In this document: positions 1 through 7,962 of the stretch, piece after piece
How positions within the stretch are numbered: the stretch's first letter is position 1
Layout: each line of letters begins with the position of its first letter
Assembly (NCBI GenBank): GCA_029552125.1
Contig: JAKPEE010000009.1
Span: 1 to 39,866 of the forward strand
DNA from: Bacillota bacterium
GTDB taxonomy: Bacteria > Bacillota > Dethiobacteria > DTU022
Length of the DNA stretch: 39,866 nucleotides
Direction of reading: 5' to 3'
Notes under the pieces: generated by a model
Told to the model about the DNA's origin: nothing
Seen by the model: only the letters and a program-made list of their open reading frames with translations
Databases searched by the model: none
Program-made: the position numbers and the translations under genes

Positions 1-25
1 TTAGCTGTATAATCTTATCTGACAT
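1..25 (-). CDS. 5' end of an unidentified gene cut by the window edge
   Basis: The complement has an ATG at 25 that opens a frame reading MSDKIIQL before the window ends. A strong GGAGG ribosome site (CCTCC at 35-39) sits 9 bases upstream, and a good promoter lies behind it at 68-96. Because this gene points away from a truncated binding-protein gene and lies within about 120 bases of the truncation, a transposase or other insertion-borne gene is the natural guess. Eight residues are too few to identify a family. Confidence 0.5.
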
Positions 26-67
26 GGTACGTAACCTCCTTTGGTTGGTATTTTGTGTGCTAACTTA

Positions 68-96
68 ATTCTACCAAACGGTTACGTCCATGTCAT
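68..96 (-). promoter_or_regulatory. Promoter candidate for the left-edge minus-strand gene
   Basis: Read on the complement, ATGACA (91-96) is followed by a 17-base spacer and TAGAAT (68-73). Each box matches five of six bases of the sigma-A consensus. The ribosome site and ATG of the minus-strand gene follow directly. Confidence 0.55.
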
Positions 97-734
97 TTTT
101 ATTGGACTTCTATGAATTTGCGAAAAATATTATACTTTATCTCGACCTGGAAAAATCAAAACAGATCCTGGAAGAGGCCGGGTATAAAGCCGGCAGCGAC
201 GGCATCAGGGTGAGCGCAGACGGAACACCGCTGGCCTTTACTGTGCTGGTCCGCTCGGAATCACCCGACAGCCAGAAAGCGGCCAGGTTGATCAAAGAGT
301 GGTTTAAAGAGGTCGGTATTGATCTTGAGGTGCAAGTAATTGATGAAGGGACGCTCACCGACAAGATCTATGAAGGTGACTTTGATCTCTTCATCTGGGG
401 CTGGTTTGTGGATGTGGATCCCTCCTCCATCCTGAAAATCATGACTACGGATGAGATCATGTCCTGGAGTGACTGCTTCTACTCCAATCCGGAGTACGAC
501 GAGCTCTTCATACAGCAGCAGTTTACACTCGATCCCGCCGAAAGACAGCAGCTTATCTTTGAACTACAGCGGATAGTGTATGAGGATGCTCCCTACATCA
601 TCCTCTCGTACGATCCCGAGCTGCAGGCCTACCGCACAGACCGCTTTAAGGGTTGGGTCCAGAACCCCGCCGGCGGCCCGGTAGTCTTTACTAATACCAT
701 TGAAACTTACGAGAAACTGGAACCGATCAATTAA
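90..734 (+). pseudogene. C-terminal remnant of an oligopeptide ABC transporter substrate-binding protein
   Basis: From about base 141 the translation is a typical C-terminal part of a family 5 extracellular solute-binding protein (DppA/OppA type). It has the helix with LEKSKQILEEAGY, the DFDLFIWGW stretch, the AERQQLIFELQRIVYEDAPYI region and a C-terminal strand. Full-length proteins are over 500 residues; only about 195 remain, with no signal peptide or lipobox. The first roughly 17 codons (90-140) are AT-rich, do not resemble the family, and the ATG at 90 has no ribosome site. This fits a 5' truncation by the inserted DNA carrying the minus-strand gene at 1-25. The remnant is followed by the matching importer core, so it was presumably the operon's first gene. 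Confidence 0.75.
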
Positions 735-793
735 TCCTCAAACCCTCAACGTTTCAAAAGCGTCCTCTGGGCGGGGGCCCGGTGATGATTAAA

Positions 794-819
794 CCGGCCC
801 CCGTGCCCCCGGGGGCCGG
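794..819 (+). other. Intercistronic stem-loop between binding protein and permease genes
   Basis: A perfect 10-bp stem (CCGGCCCCCG / CGGGGGCCGG) encloses a 6-base loop. No T-run follows and the next ribosome site begins four bases later. It is more likely an RNA-stability or partial attenuation element, as often found after binding-protein genes, than a full terminator. Confidence 0.6.
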
Positions 820-837
820 GATGGAGGTTGGATCAAC

Positions 838-1809
838 TTGAAGATGCGCGGATTTATACTGAACAAGTTGGGGCAAACCGTGCTAATTATTTTTGTCGTG
901 CTGGTCATTAATTTTTTTCTTTTCCGGATCATGCCGGGGAACCCAGTACGGATACTCATCCGCAATCCCAAAATCTCGGCCGAGGCGCTGCAGCGGGTTA
1001 CAGAGCAGTTCGGACTGGATCAGAGCAAGTTTGTCCAGTTTGGTTATTACCTGCGCGATCTGTGCCTGGGCGACCTGGGTCATTCTTTTGTTTACCGCCG
1101 ACCGGTTCTCGATGTGATTATGGAGAAGCTGCCACCGACCCTGTTGCTCACGGGCACGGCAACCGTTCTCTCGATTATCCTGGGTATTCTCCTGGGAGTG
1201 ATCTTTGCCTGGAAAAGGGGCAGTAAACTCGATGTGGCCGGGCTTTCCCTATCGCTGGTACTCTACTCGATGCCCTCTTTCTGGGTCGGCATCTTGATGG
1301 TGATGCTTTTTGCGGTCTACTGGAAGATTTTTCCCCTGTTCGGAATGAGCGTCCCCGGGACCAGCTTTGCCTCCATCTGGGGCCGCCTGGCTGATTTGTT
1401 AAAACACATGTTTTTACCCACGGTTACTTTTACGCTCATTCTCATCGGTGAATATGTTTTGATCATGCGCAACTCGCTCCTCGAAGTGATGAGCGAGGAT
1501 TATATGCTTACGGCTAAAGCCAAGGGCGTCTCCGGCAGGAACCTGCTGCGCCGGCATGCTTTACCTAATGCCATGCTGCCCATGGTCACGCTAATCGCCA
1601 TGAACCTGGGATTTATCGTCGGCGGGGCCATTCAGGTCGAAACCGTATTTTCATGGCCGGGGTTGGGCCGGTTGATGTACACGGCGCTAATGGGGCGGGA
1701 TTACCCTCTTCTGCAAGGGATATTTCTCTTTGTGACCGTATGCGTAGTCGGCGCCAACTTCTGCGCCGATCTCCTCTACCGCTACCTTGACCCCCGGGTC
1801 AAAACCTGA
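838..1809 (+). CDS. Peptide ABC transporter permease, DppB/OppB family
   Basis: This is the first inner-membrane subunit of an oligo/dipeptide importer. The 323-residue protein has an N-terminal membrane helix with the family motif FRIMPGNP, a large extracytoplasmic segment, then the transmembrane domain with the EAA coupling loop (TAKAKGVSGRNLLRRHALPNA) and the family ending DLLYRYLDPRVK. A TTG start is chosen because GGAGG at 823-827 lies 10 bases upstream; ATG at 844 is the alternative and would remove two residues. Its stop overlaps the region just before the next gene, so the two permeases are translationally linked. It would pair with the DppC-like protein and the two ATPases downstream; the binding protein upstream is truncated. 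Confidence 0.93.
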   Translation: MKMRGFILNKLGQTVLIIFVVLVINFFLFRIMPGNPVRILIRNPKISAEALQRVTEQFGLDQSKFVQFGYYLRDLCLGDLGHSFVYRRPVLDVIMEKLPPTLLLTGTATVLSIILGILLGVIFAWKRGSKLDVAGLSLSLVLYSMPSFWVGILMVMLFAVYWKIFPLFGMSVPGTSFASIWGRLADLLKHMFLPTVTFTLILIGEYVLIMRNSLLEVMSEDYMLTAKAKGVSGRNLLRRHALPNAMLPMVTLIAMNLGFIVGGAIQVETVFSWPGLGRLMYTALMGRDYPLLQGIFLFVTVCVVGANFCADLLYRYLDPRVKT

Positions 1810-1823
1810 TGGAGGGGCTGGTT

Positions 1824-2714
1824 ATGCTGCAGATTGTCAACAGAAAAGATCGCTTCATCCTGCTTAAGAAAAACCTGGCTTCATTCTGGGGAATCTACCG
1901 CCGGAACACCATGGGGATTGCCGGGCTGGTCATTCTGGTATGCTTCGCCCTCATGGCGCTGATTGGGCCTTACTTCGTGACCTATACCAGCGCCGCCGAA
2001 GGGATTGAAAAGGTCCTGCAACCGCCGAGCGCCGAGCACTGGCTGGGCACCGACGATCTGGGCAGAGATGTCTTTGCCGGCGTAGTGATCGGCTCCAGGA
2101 TTTCGCTGGTGGTCGGCCTGGCGGCTACAGTGATCTCCATGGTGATCGGCGCGGTGATCGGCATTGTCTCAGGATATTACGGCAAAACCCTGGATGCGCT
2201 CCTGATGCGCTTGACGGATATTTTTCTCGTCATTCCCTGGCTCCCCCTGATGCTGGTGATGGCCGCCCTGCTCGGCCCGAGCCTGGGGAACATCATCCTG
2301 GTGATTGGGATTACCGGCTGGGCAGGGACAGCCCGGATCATCCGCTCGCAAACACTGAGCATCAAGGAGAGACCGTATGTGGAGAGAGCGCGGGCTATCG
2401 GCTCGGGCGATCTGCACATCATGCTCCATCATATTTTACCCAATGTCTTTCCCTTGATTTTCGCCAATACAATCCTGGTCGCGGCGGTAGCCATTCTCTC
2501 CGAGACGACACTGAGCTTCCTGGGGATGGGCGATCCGACCTCGATAAGCTGGGGCATGATGCTCCATTTCGCCTTTGAAATGGGTGCTGTCGCTTTTGGG
2601 GCCTGGTGGTGGCTCATTCCGCCGGGTATCTGCGTAGTTCTGGTCGTGTTGGGATTCACTTTTATCGGGTATGCCCTCGACGAAGTGTTGAACCCGAAAC
2701 TAAGGAGGCGTTAG
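1824..2714 (+). CDS. Peptide ABC transporter permease, DppC/OppC family
   Basis: Second permease of the peptide importer (296 residues). It begins with the short cytoplasmic segment and first helix typical of DppC proteins, followed by HWLGTDDLGRDVF, a near-invariant family motif. It then carries the transmembrane domain with the EAA loop around RARAIGSGDLHIMLHHILPN and ends GYALDEVLNPKLRRR. An in-frame ATG at 1809 overlaps the previous stop, but I prefer ATG 1824 because GGAGGGG (1811-1817) is six bases ahead of it; the longer form would add MEGLV. The next gene starts one base after its stop, so the importer genes form one transcript. Confidence 0.93.
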   Translation: MLQIVNRKDRFILLKKNLASFWGIYRRNTMGIAGLVILVCFALMALIGPYFVTYTSAAEGIEKVLQPPSAEHWLGTDDLGRDVFAGVVIGSRISLVVGLAATVISMVIGAVIGIVSGYYGKTLDALLMRLTDIFLVIPWLPLMLVMAALLGPSLGNIILVIGITGWAGTARIIRSQTLSIKERPYVERARAIGSGDLHIMLHHILPNVFPLIFANTILVAAVAILSETTLSFLGMGDPTSISWGMMLHFAFEMGAVAFGAWWWLIPPGICVVLVVLGFTFIGYALDEVLNPKLRRR

Positions 2715-2715
2715 C

Positions 2716-3684
2716 ATGGCCTTGCTCGAAGTCAACGATTTAACCACCTATTACAAGCTCAAAGAAGGTACGGTCAAGGCCTGCGAGGGAGTTTCGCTGC
2801 ACGTGGATAAAGGTGAAGCATTGGGGCTGGTCGGAGAATCAGCTTCCGGCAAGACGACAGTGGCGCTCTCCTTGATGAAACTTATCCCTGAGAATGCCTC
2901 GATTATCGGAGGCAGCATTAAACTAGACGGCAAAGAGCTCGTTACGGCTACTGAAGAAGAGATGCAGAAAATTCGCTGGAAAGAAATCTCCATTATATTC
3001 CAGGGGGCGATGAACGCTCTGAACCCGGTGCATACCGTGGGCGATCAGATTGCCGAGGTTTTGAAAATTCATGAGAAGCTGACCGATAAGGAGGCCCGGC
3101 AGCGGACCAGGGACCTGTTTGAAAAGGTCGAGATTGACCCGGACCGGGTCCGGGAATATCCCCATGAATTCAGCGGCGGGATGCGGCAGCGGGCCATGAT
3201 TGCCATGGCCATCGCCTGCAATCCAAAGCTAGTTATCGGCGATGAGCCCACCACCGCCCTTGATGTGATGGTGCAGGCGCAGGTATTGCAACTGCTGCAT
3301 CACCTGCGGCAGGAAATCGACATGGGGCTGATCCTGATCACGCACGATCTCTCCGTGGTGGGTGAAACCTGTGACAAGGTGGCGGTGATGTATGCAGGCC
3401 GGATTGTTGAACTGGGGCCGACTGAAACAGTGTTTACCCGGCCGGCTCATCCTTACACGCGGGCGCTGCTGGCCGCCTTCCCCGATATCGAAGGGGAGCG
3501 CACCATGGCTTCATCGATCCCCGGCAATCCGCCGAACCTGCTCTATCCACCGCCGGGATGCCGCTTCCACGAGCGCTGTTCCGAAGTGATACCGGTGTGC
3601 CGCGAGGAACAGCCTCCCACGATTACCATTAACGATCAGCATTACGCGTCGTGCCATCTTCTAAGCAGGCGGGTGAAATCATGA
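2716..3684 (+). CDS. Peptide ABC transporter ATP-binding protein, DppD/OppD family
   Basis: First ATPase of the importer (322 residues). Visible are Walker A GESASGKT (residues 40-47), a Q-loop (IIFQGAMNALNP), the signature FSGGMRQR, Walker B LVIGDEPTTALDV and the switch histidine in LILITHDLSVV. The C-terminus has the oligopeptide-ABC extension with the cysteine-rich segment GCRFHERCSEVIPVC, seen in DppD/OppD and in some members linked to an iron-sulfur cluster. An AAGGAGG ribosome site ends the previous gene. Its stop overlaps the next start as ATGA, the usual coupling for the DppD-DppF pair. All nucleotide-binding motifs are intact, so loss of the binding protein has not been followed by decay here. 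Confidence 0.94.
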   Translation: MALLEVNDLTTYYKLKEGTVKACEGVSLHVDKGEALGLVGESASGKTTVALSLMKLIPENASIIGGSIKLDGKELVTATEEEMQKIRWKEISIIFQGAMNALNPVHTVGDQIAEVLKIHEKLTDKEARQRTRDLFEKVEIDPDRVREYPHEFSGGMRQRAMIAMAIACNPKLVIGDEPTTALDVMVQAQVLQLLHHLRQEIDMGLILITHDLSVVGETCDKVAVMYAGRIVELGPTETVFTRPAHPYTRALLAAFPDIEGERTMASSIPGNPPNLLYPPPGCRFHERCSEVIPVCREEQPPTITINDQHYASCHLLSRRVKS

Positions 3685-4670
3685 CAGCCTTAGTCGACGT
3701 AGATCAACTGGAAGTTCATTTTACCGCCCGCGCCGGGTTGCTCCGCTCTATGTTTGGCAGGGAGACACCGGTGGTCCGGGCTGTAGATGGGGTCAGCTTC
3801 ACCCTCGGCAAGGGGGAGATCTTATGCCTGGCCGGGGAGTCCGGAAGCGGGAAAACCACTACAGGGAAAGCGATCTTAAGGCTGGTGGAGCCCACCGCGG
3901 GAAAAGTGTATTACGCCGGTGAAGATGTCCGGGCGTATAACCGCTCCAAACTGCGCTCCTTTCGCCAGGAAGCCCAGATTATCTTTCAGGATCCGTATGA
4001 ATCGCTGAACCCGCGCCAAACGGTTTTTAACATTGTGGCCGAGCCGCTGGAAGTGAACAATCTTTGCCATAGCCTGGCGGAAAAAGAAGAAAGGGTTGCC
4101 CGGGCGCTGATCGATGCAGGGCTGCACAATCCGCAGGAGCTATTTTTACGTTATCCCCACGAGCTGAGCGGCGGCCAGCGCCAGCGATTGGCCATTGCCG
4201 GGTCGCTGGTGCTCGATCCAAAATTTATCGTGGCCGATGAACCGGTCTCCATGCTCGACCTCTCCATCAGGGCGGGCATCCTCAAGCTGATGGTCGATCT
4301 GCGCGATCAAAAAGGGATCAGTTACCTGTTCATCACCCATGACCTCTCCCTGGCCTGGCTGGTCTCGGATCGCATCGCGATCATGTATCTCGGGAAAATC
4401 GTCGAACTGGGCAGTGCCGATACGGTGATCAAAGATCCGCTGCACCCCTATACCAGGGCGCTGGTTTCCGTAATACCGGCACCGCGGCGCAAAGTGATCA
4501 CGCGCCAATCGCTTTTGAAAGGAGAAACGCCAGACCCGGTAAATGTCCCGCCGGGCTGCCGCTTTCATCCCCGGTGTCCCGTTGCGCTGCCGCGCTGCCG
4601 GGAGGAAGTGCCTCCGTACCGGGAGGTCCGGCCAGGCCATTTCGCCGCCTGCCACCTGATCAACGGCTAA
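3681..4670 (+). CDS. Peptide ABC transporter ATP-binding protein, DppF/OppF family
   Basis: Second ATPase of the importer (330 residues from ATG 3681). It has Walker A GESGSGKTT (residues 52-60), Q-loop IIFQDPYESLNPR, signature LSGGQRQRLAIAG, Walker B FIVADEPVSMLDLS and the switch region LFITHDLSLA. The C-terminal extension has the cysteine-rich pattern GCRFHPRCPVALPRC. An upstream in-frame ATG at 3651 is possible, but ATG 3681 gives the ATGA overlap with the preceding stop and the N-terminus expected for the family (a beta strand beginning LVDVDQLEVHF). It completes a canonical permease-permease-ATPase-ATPase order. The first C25-like gene begins 37 bases downstream. Confidence 0.94.
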   Translation: MTALVDVDQLEVHFTARAGLLRSMFGRETPVVRAVDGVSFTLGKGEILCLAGESGSGKTTTGKAILRLVEPTAGKVYYAGEDVRAYNRSKLRSFRQEAQIIFQDPYESLNPRQTVFNIVAEPLEVNNLCHSLAEKEERVARALIDAGLHNPQELFLRYPHELSGGQRQRLAIAGSLVLDPKFIVADEPVSMLDLSIRAGILKLMVDLRDQKGISYLFITHDLSLAWLVSDRIAIMYLGKIVELGSADTVIKDPLHPYTRALVSVIPAPRRKVITRQSLLKGETPDPVNVPPGCRFHPRCPVALPRCREEVPPYREVRPGHFAACHLING

Positions 4671-4706
4671 GCCACATGGCTTTCCGCGAGACCCGAGGAG
4701 GTTATT

Positions 4707-7700
4707 ATGCAACAACTAACAGTACTGCTTTTATCCCTGGATCGCTGGCTGCACGGTTTAATTTATGCCGCCGCGGCGCTCTCACGGGGTTACGAAATCT
4801 TTTGGGTGAACCCGGACCGGGTCGAAGAAGAGATCGCCGCCCTGGAGCTTCTCAGCCGGAGGCTGCCTCTGTCCCTGGTCGATGCCACCGGCAGCGCCGC
4901 CTTCAGTGAAGCGCTCTGCAGCGCCCCGGGGCGGGAGCGTTTGCCGGTAAACTTCAGCCTGCCGCCTATCAGCGATCCGGAGCTGCTGGCGGAGCGTTTT
5001 GGCCCGGTGCGCGGTATGGTTACCGCCCCGTCAAAAGATCCGTCACGCTGCCTCAAGGCGGCCGTAGTGGCGGTCCGCACCGGTTACTTCTTTTTACCTG
5101 AAGAAATGCTTGACGCGGCATCCCGGCTGCCCGGCGGGCTGCCCCTGGTCCGGCTGGGCTGTGCAAGCAACTGCAGCCATGCGGATGACGCCCGCTTCGG
5201 GCCGATTTTTGATCTCCCCGACGATGCGGCGCTGGCTGCTTTCATGCAACAACTGGAAGCGCCGCCTGATTACCTGCTCTTGTATAACTCCGGTGATATT
5301 CACGAATGTTCTGCTGCATCCCGCTCCATGGGGGATTACCGGGTCAGGGGGTTAAGCCTGCTCGCGCCCCTGTGCGCCTCTTACCGCCGCGTTTTCCCTT
5401 ATGATGTTGGGGCGGCCCGGCCCGACCCGCGGGCCGTCGAAGCAGAATTGAACAGTTTCGTCTCCCGGACCGGGCTGCAACTGAAATACCAGGCCATCCT
5501 GGCTTCACCCGGAGCCATCCCCTTGATCTACGACCGCCGCCTGACCATCGGCAGCCGCAGCGAAGAGGCGGTCCGCGAGATTCATCTGCGCTTAAATGAC
5601 GATCTCTTCTTTGATCTGGCCGAAGGGCGCCTGTTCCAGTCGACTCCGGGCGGCCTCTCGCAGCAGATCATTTCGACCAAGCATTATCACCGCCTTGCCG
5701 GAGCCGGCGCGGGAGAAAAAGAGGTCCTGGTGGTGACCACGCCTCATGTGGAAGGCGGGATCATCTTCACCGCTGACGAGCCCTTAATCGAATGCCAGTT
5801 AAAACCGCTTTTAGAGGAGGCGGGATACGGGGTCAAGATCCTCTCCGGCGAGAAAGCCCATGGGGATGCCATCGCCGCCGCGCTGCCGCAGGCTGATTTC
5901 TTTCTCTACACCGGGCATGGCGGCCCGGAATCGCTGCATACCCACGGGCGTTTTCTGACGCGCCGCGAGCTGCCGCCTCTACCCCCGCTGGTAGCCTTTG
6001 CCTCGGCCTGCTCCACGGTGGCAGTAGATCCGCACTGGTATTCCACCAGCGACGGCCTGGACTGGGACTGCATTCCCGTTTCCGCCCCGGAGGTAATCGG
6101 GCTGGCCATGGTGGAAAAGGGGGCAGTCTGTTACGTGGGCGGCATGACCCTGGAAGACCTGCAATACAGCACCCCGGCTTACGGCATTTTCATGGAGGCG
6201 CTGCTGGTCAAGGGCTGCAGCACCGGCGAAGCCGTGCGCGCAGTGCGCCACTTTGTCAGCCTCTACGCCTCCATGTTGCAGCAGAAATCTCCCGAGAGCT
6301 ATTACTGTTACCAGCAGGGTACGGCCGCCGCCATCCACCAGTTGCTCCTGCTGGGCGATCCAGCCCTGGTCCCCTGCCCGCGGCAGGGGCCCGCAAAGGT
6401 TGCCTTGCCGCAAGAGTGCGAAACGGACACAGCGCGCAGCCGCCTGAAGGTGGCCGTCCCGGAAGAGCGCTGGCGCCGCTCCAGGGGGGCGGTCAACCCG
6501 CTGCCGCCGTCAAAATACTATTACCGCAGTCGAGCCATCGAGGTGCTCTCCCCCTTTGGCGAAGACGTGGTTAGCTGGGGCGACTGCTACCGTATCGCCC
6601 CCGACGCCGAAGGGATTACCGAAACGGCGCTGCTGTCGGGCTTTTTGCACCTGCATCTTGATCTTCCGCCGGGACGCTACCCGCTGCGCCTTGACCTGGT
6701 GGAGGTAAAAGCAGCCGGTGCAGAGTGCCTGCTCTGCGGCCGGGAAACAGAACCTCCGGCTAATTTAAAGGAGGCTTTTCAAGATTTCCGCCTGCCCCAC
6801 CTGCTCCTTCCCCCGGCCCGGATCAATATGGCTGCGGGGTGGGCCTTTGCCGTAGAAGAACGGGGTTTTGATCAGGGCTTGCGGATCCACTGGCTGGCGC
6901 CGGCGCTGGTCATTGACGAAGCGACCCGCACCGCGGTGCGGGCGGCGGAATTTCTGTTTGAGTTAAAGACCGCGGCGGGGCAAAGGGTAAGCGGCCAGGT
7001 TCTCCCCCCCGGCGGCGCAGGCGATTCCGGCAAAGCCTATCTCATCAGCGCCGCCGTAGCCGCGGAGAGCGGGGCGGAGGGCGGCGGTGCGGTCAAAGCG
7101 GAACGGCCTGAAACGCCTCTAAACGTTGTTTTCCAGGGCCTGACCCGCCCGGGAGGATCATTTTCCTTTACCTGCGCCGCCGCCGCCAACCAACTTGCCG
7201 TTGCAGAGCAGTTCCCCCTTTTCGAACTGGTTGGGCCGTACCGGACCTTCCAAAAAGAGCGCCTCCCGCTGCCGCTGCCACAGCCCGAAATCCGGCTCCG
7301 CGCGGCCAGCCAGGGGAAAATTTCCGGGAAAGTGCTCGACGTGAAGAGCGGCGCCGCCCTGCCGGGGGCGCTGATCAGGGTCTGGCGCGGCCTGGAAGAC
7401 CCGGTAAGGGATCCCTTGATCGAAGCGTTCGCCGGTGAGGCGTACAGCGACGCCGCCGGCGCTTTCTCCTTTGATTTGCCCGCGGGGAAATATCTTCTTT
7501 TTGCCGTAGCGCGGCGGGAGGGAGTGGCCTATAAATCTAAATCCGTTACGCTCGAGATTTTTGCCGAAGAAGAGCAGCATCTGCTGCTGCCCCTGGACAT
7601 CGCCGCGGTCGTCAGCGGCCACATCAAATATGGCGCCGCTCCGCCGCTGCTGCATCCAGTGATTGTCACGTTGATGCGCTACCCGGAAAAAGACGGGGGA

Positions 7701-7901
7701 GAGACAGTGGTATCAACGCCGGTGCGGCCCGACGGCTCCTTCTCTTGCCTGGTCGGCTTTCAGGATCGTTTCTATGTCTGGATTGAAGAGGAAGGGTGGC
7801 AGGCGATCAAAGATAACAACCAGGGACGCGGCTACAAAATCCCGCCGGGCGAGGAGCTGCGCCTGGAGTACACTTTGCTTCCGGAGCAGGAACAGCAGTA
7901 G
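4707..7901 (+). CDS. Large C25 (gingipain)-like cysteine peptidase with C-terminal beta-sandwich repeats, copy 1
   Basis: A 1064-residue protein I cannot name. Residues 1 to about 250 look alpha/beta, with segments such as YEIFWVNPDRVEEEI. Residues about 260-555 resemble a peptidase C25/clan CD domain: LASPGAIPLIY, then NDDLFFDLAEGRLF, then FFLYTGHGG (candidate catalytic His404) and FASACSTV (candidate nucleophile Cys435), ending LLGDPALVP. The His-to-Cys spacing of 31 is close to that of gingipains. A middle region contains a CLLC pair. Residues about 870-1060 form two CarboxypepD_reg-like sandwich domains (GKISGKVLDVKSGAALPGA). There is no signal peptide, lipobox or membrane anchor, so a cytoplasmic location is inferred. 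GAGGAGG precedes the ATG. It lies in the peptide-importer operon and has a full-length paralogue next door. Proteolytic activity is inference. Confidence 0.7.
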   Translation: MQQLTVLLLSLDRWLHGLIYAAAALSRGYEIFWVNPDRVEEEIAALELLSRRLPLSLVDATGSAAFSEALCSAPGRERLPVNFSLPPISDPELLAERFGPVRGMVTAPSKDPSRCLKAAVVAVRTGYFFLPEEMLDAASRLPGGLPLVRLGCASNCSHADDARFGPIFDLPDDAALAAFMQQLEAPPDYLLLYNSGDIHECSAASRSMGDYRVRGLSLLAPLCASYRRVFPYDVGAARPDPRAVEAELNSFVSRTGLQLKYQAILASPGAIPLIYDRRLTIGSRSEEAVREIHLRLNDDLFFDLAEGRLFQSTPGGLSQQIISTKHYHRLAGAGAGEKEVLVVTTPHVEGGIIFTADEPLIECQLKPLLEEAGYGVKILSGEKAHGDAIAAALPQADFFLYTGHGGPESLHTHGRFLTRRELPPLPPLVAFASACSTVAVDPHWYSTSDGLDWDCIPVSAPEVIGLAMVEKGAVCYVGGMTLEDLQYSTPAYGIFMEALLVKGCSTGEAVRAVRHFVSLYASMLQQKSPESYYCYQQGTAAAIHQLLLLGDPALVPCPRQGPAKVALPQECETDTARSRLKVAVPEERWRRSRGAVNPLPPSKYYYRSRAIEVLSPFGEDVVSWGDCYRIAPDAEGITETALLSGFLHLHLDLPPGRYPLRLDLVEVKAAGAECLLCGRETEPPANLKEAFQDFRLPHLLLPPARINMAAGWAFAVEERGFDQGLRIHWLAPALVIDEATRTAVRAAEFLFELKTAAGQRVSGQVLPPGGAGDSGKAYLISAAVAAESGAEGGGAVKAERPETPLNVVFQGLTRPGGSFSFTCAAAANQLAVAEQFPLFELVGPYRTFQKERLPLPLPQPEIRLRAASQGKISGKVLDVKSGAALPGALIRVWRGLEDPVRDPLIEAFAGEAYSDAAGAFSFDLPAGKYLLFAVARREGVAYKSKSVTLEIFAEEEQHLLLPLDIAAVVSGHIKYGAAPPLLHPVIVTLMRYPEKDGGETVVSTPVRPDGSFSCLVGFQDRFYVWIEEEGWQAIKDNNQGRGYKIPPGEELRLEYTLLPEQEQQ

Positions 7902-7962
7902 GGGCCCGGGCTTCCGCTTTGCGCCGCTCTCATGGCCATAATCTTTGGAGGTGATTCTGGCA

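Noticed and set aside
794-819. Rho-independent terminator between binding protein and permease genes
   Set aside because: The stem is strong but no T-run follows and the next ribosome site is adjacent, so it is listed as a stem-loop only.
4146-4715. 189-codon minus-strand open frame across the DppF-type gene end
   Set aside because: It is a shadow of the ATPase gene, its translation is Arg/Gly/His-rich without any motif, and it crosses the operon junction.
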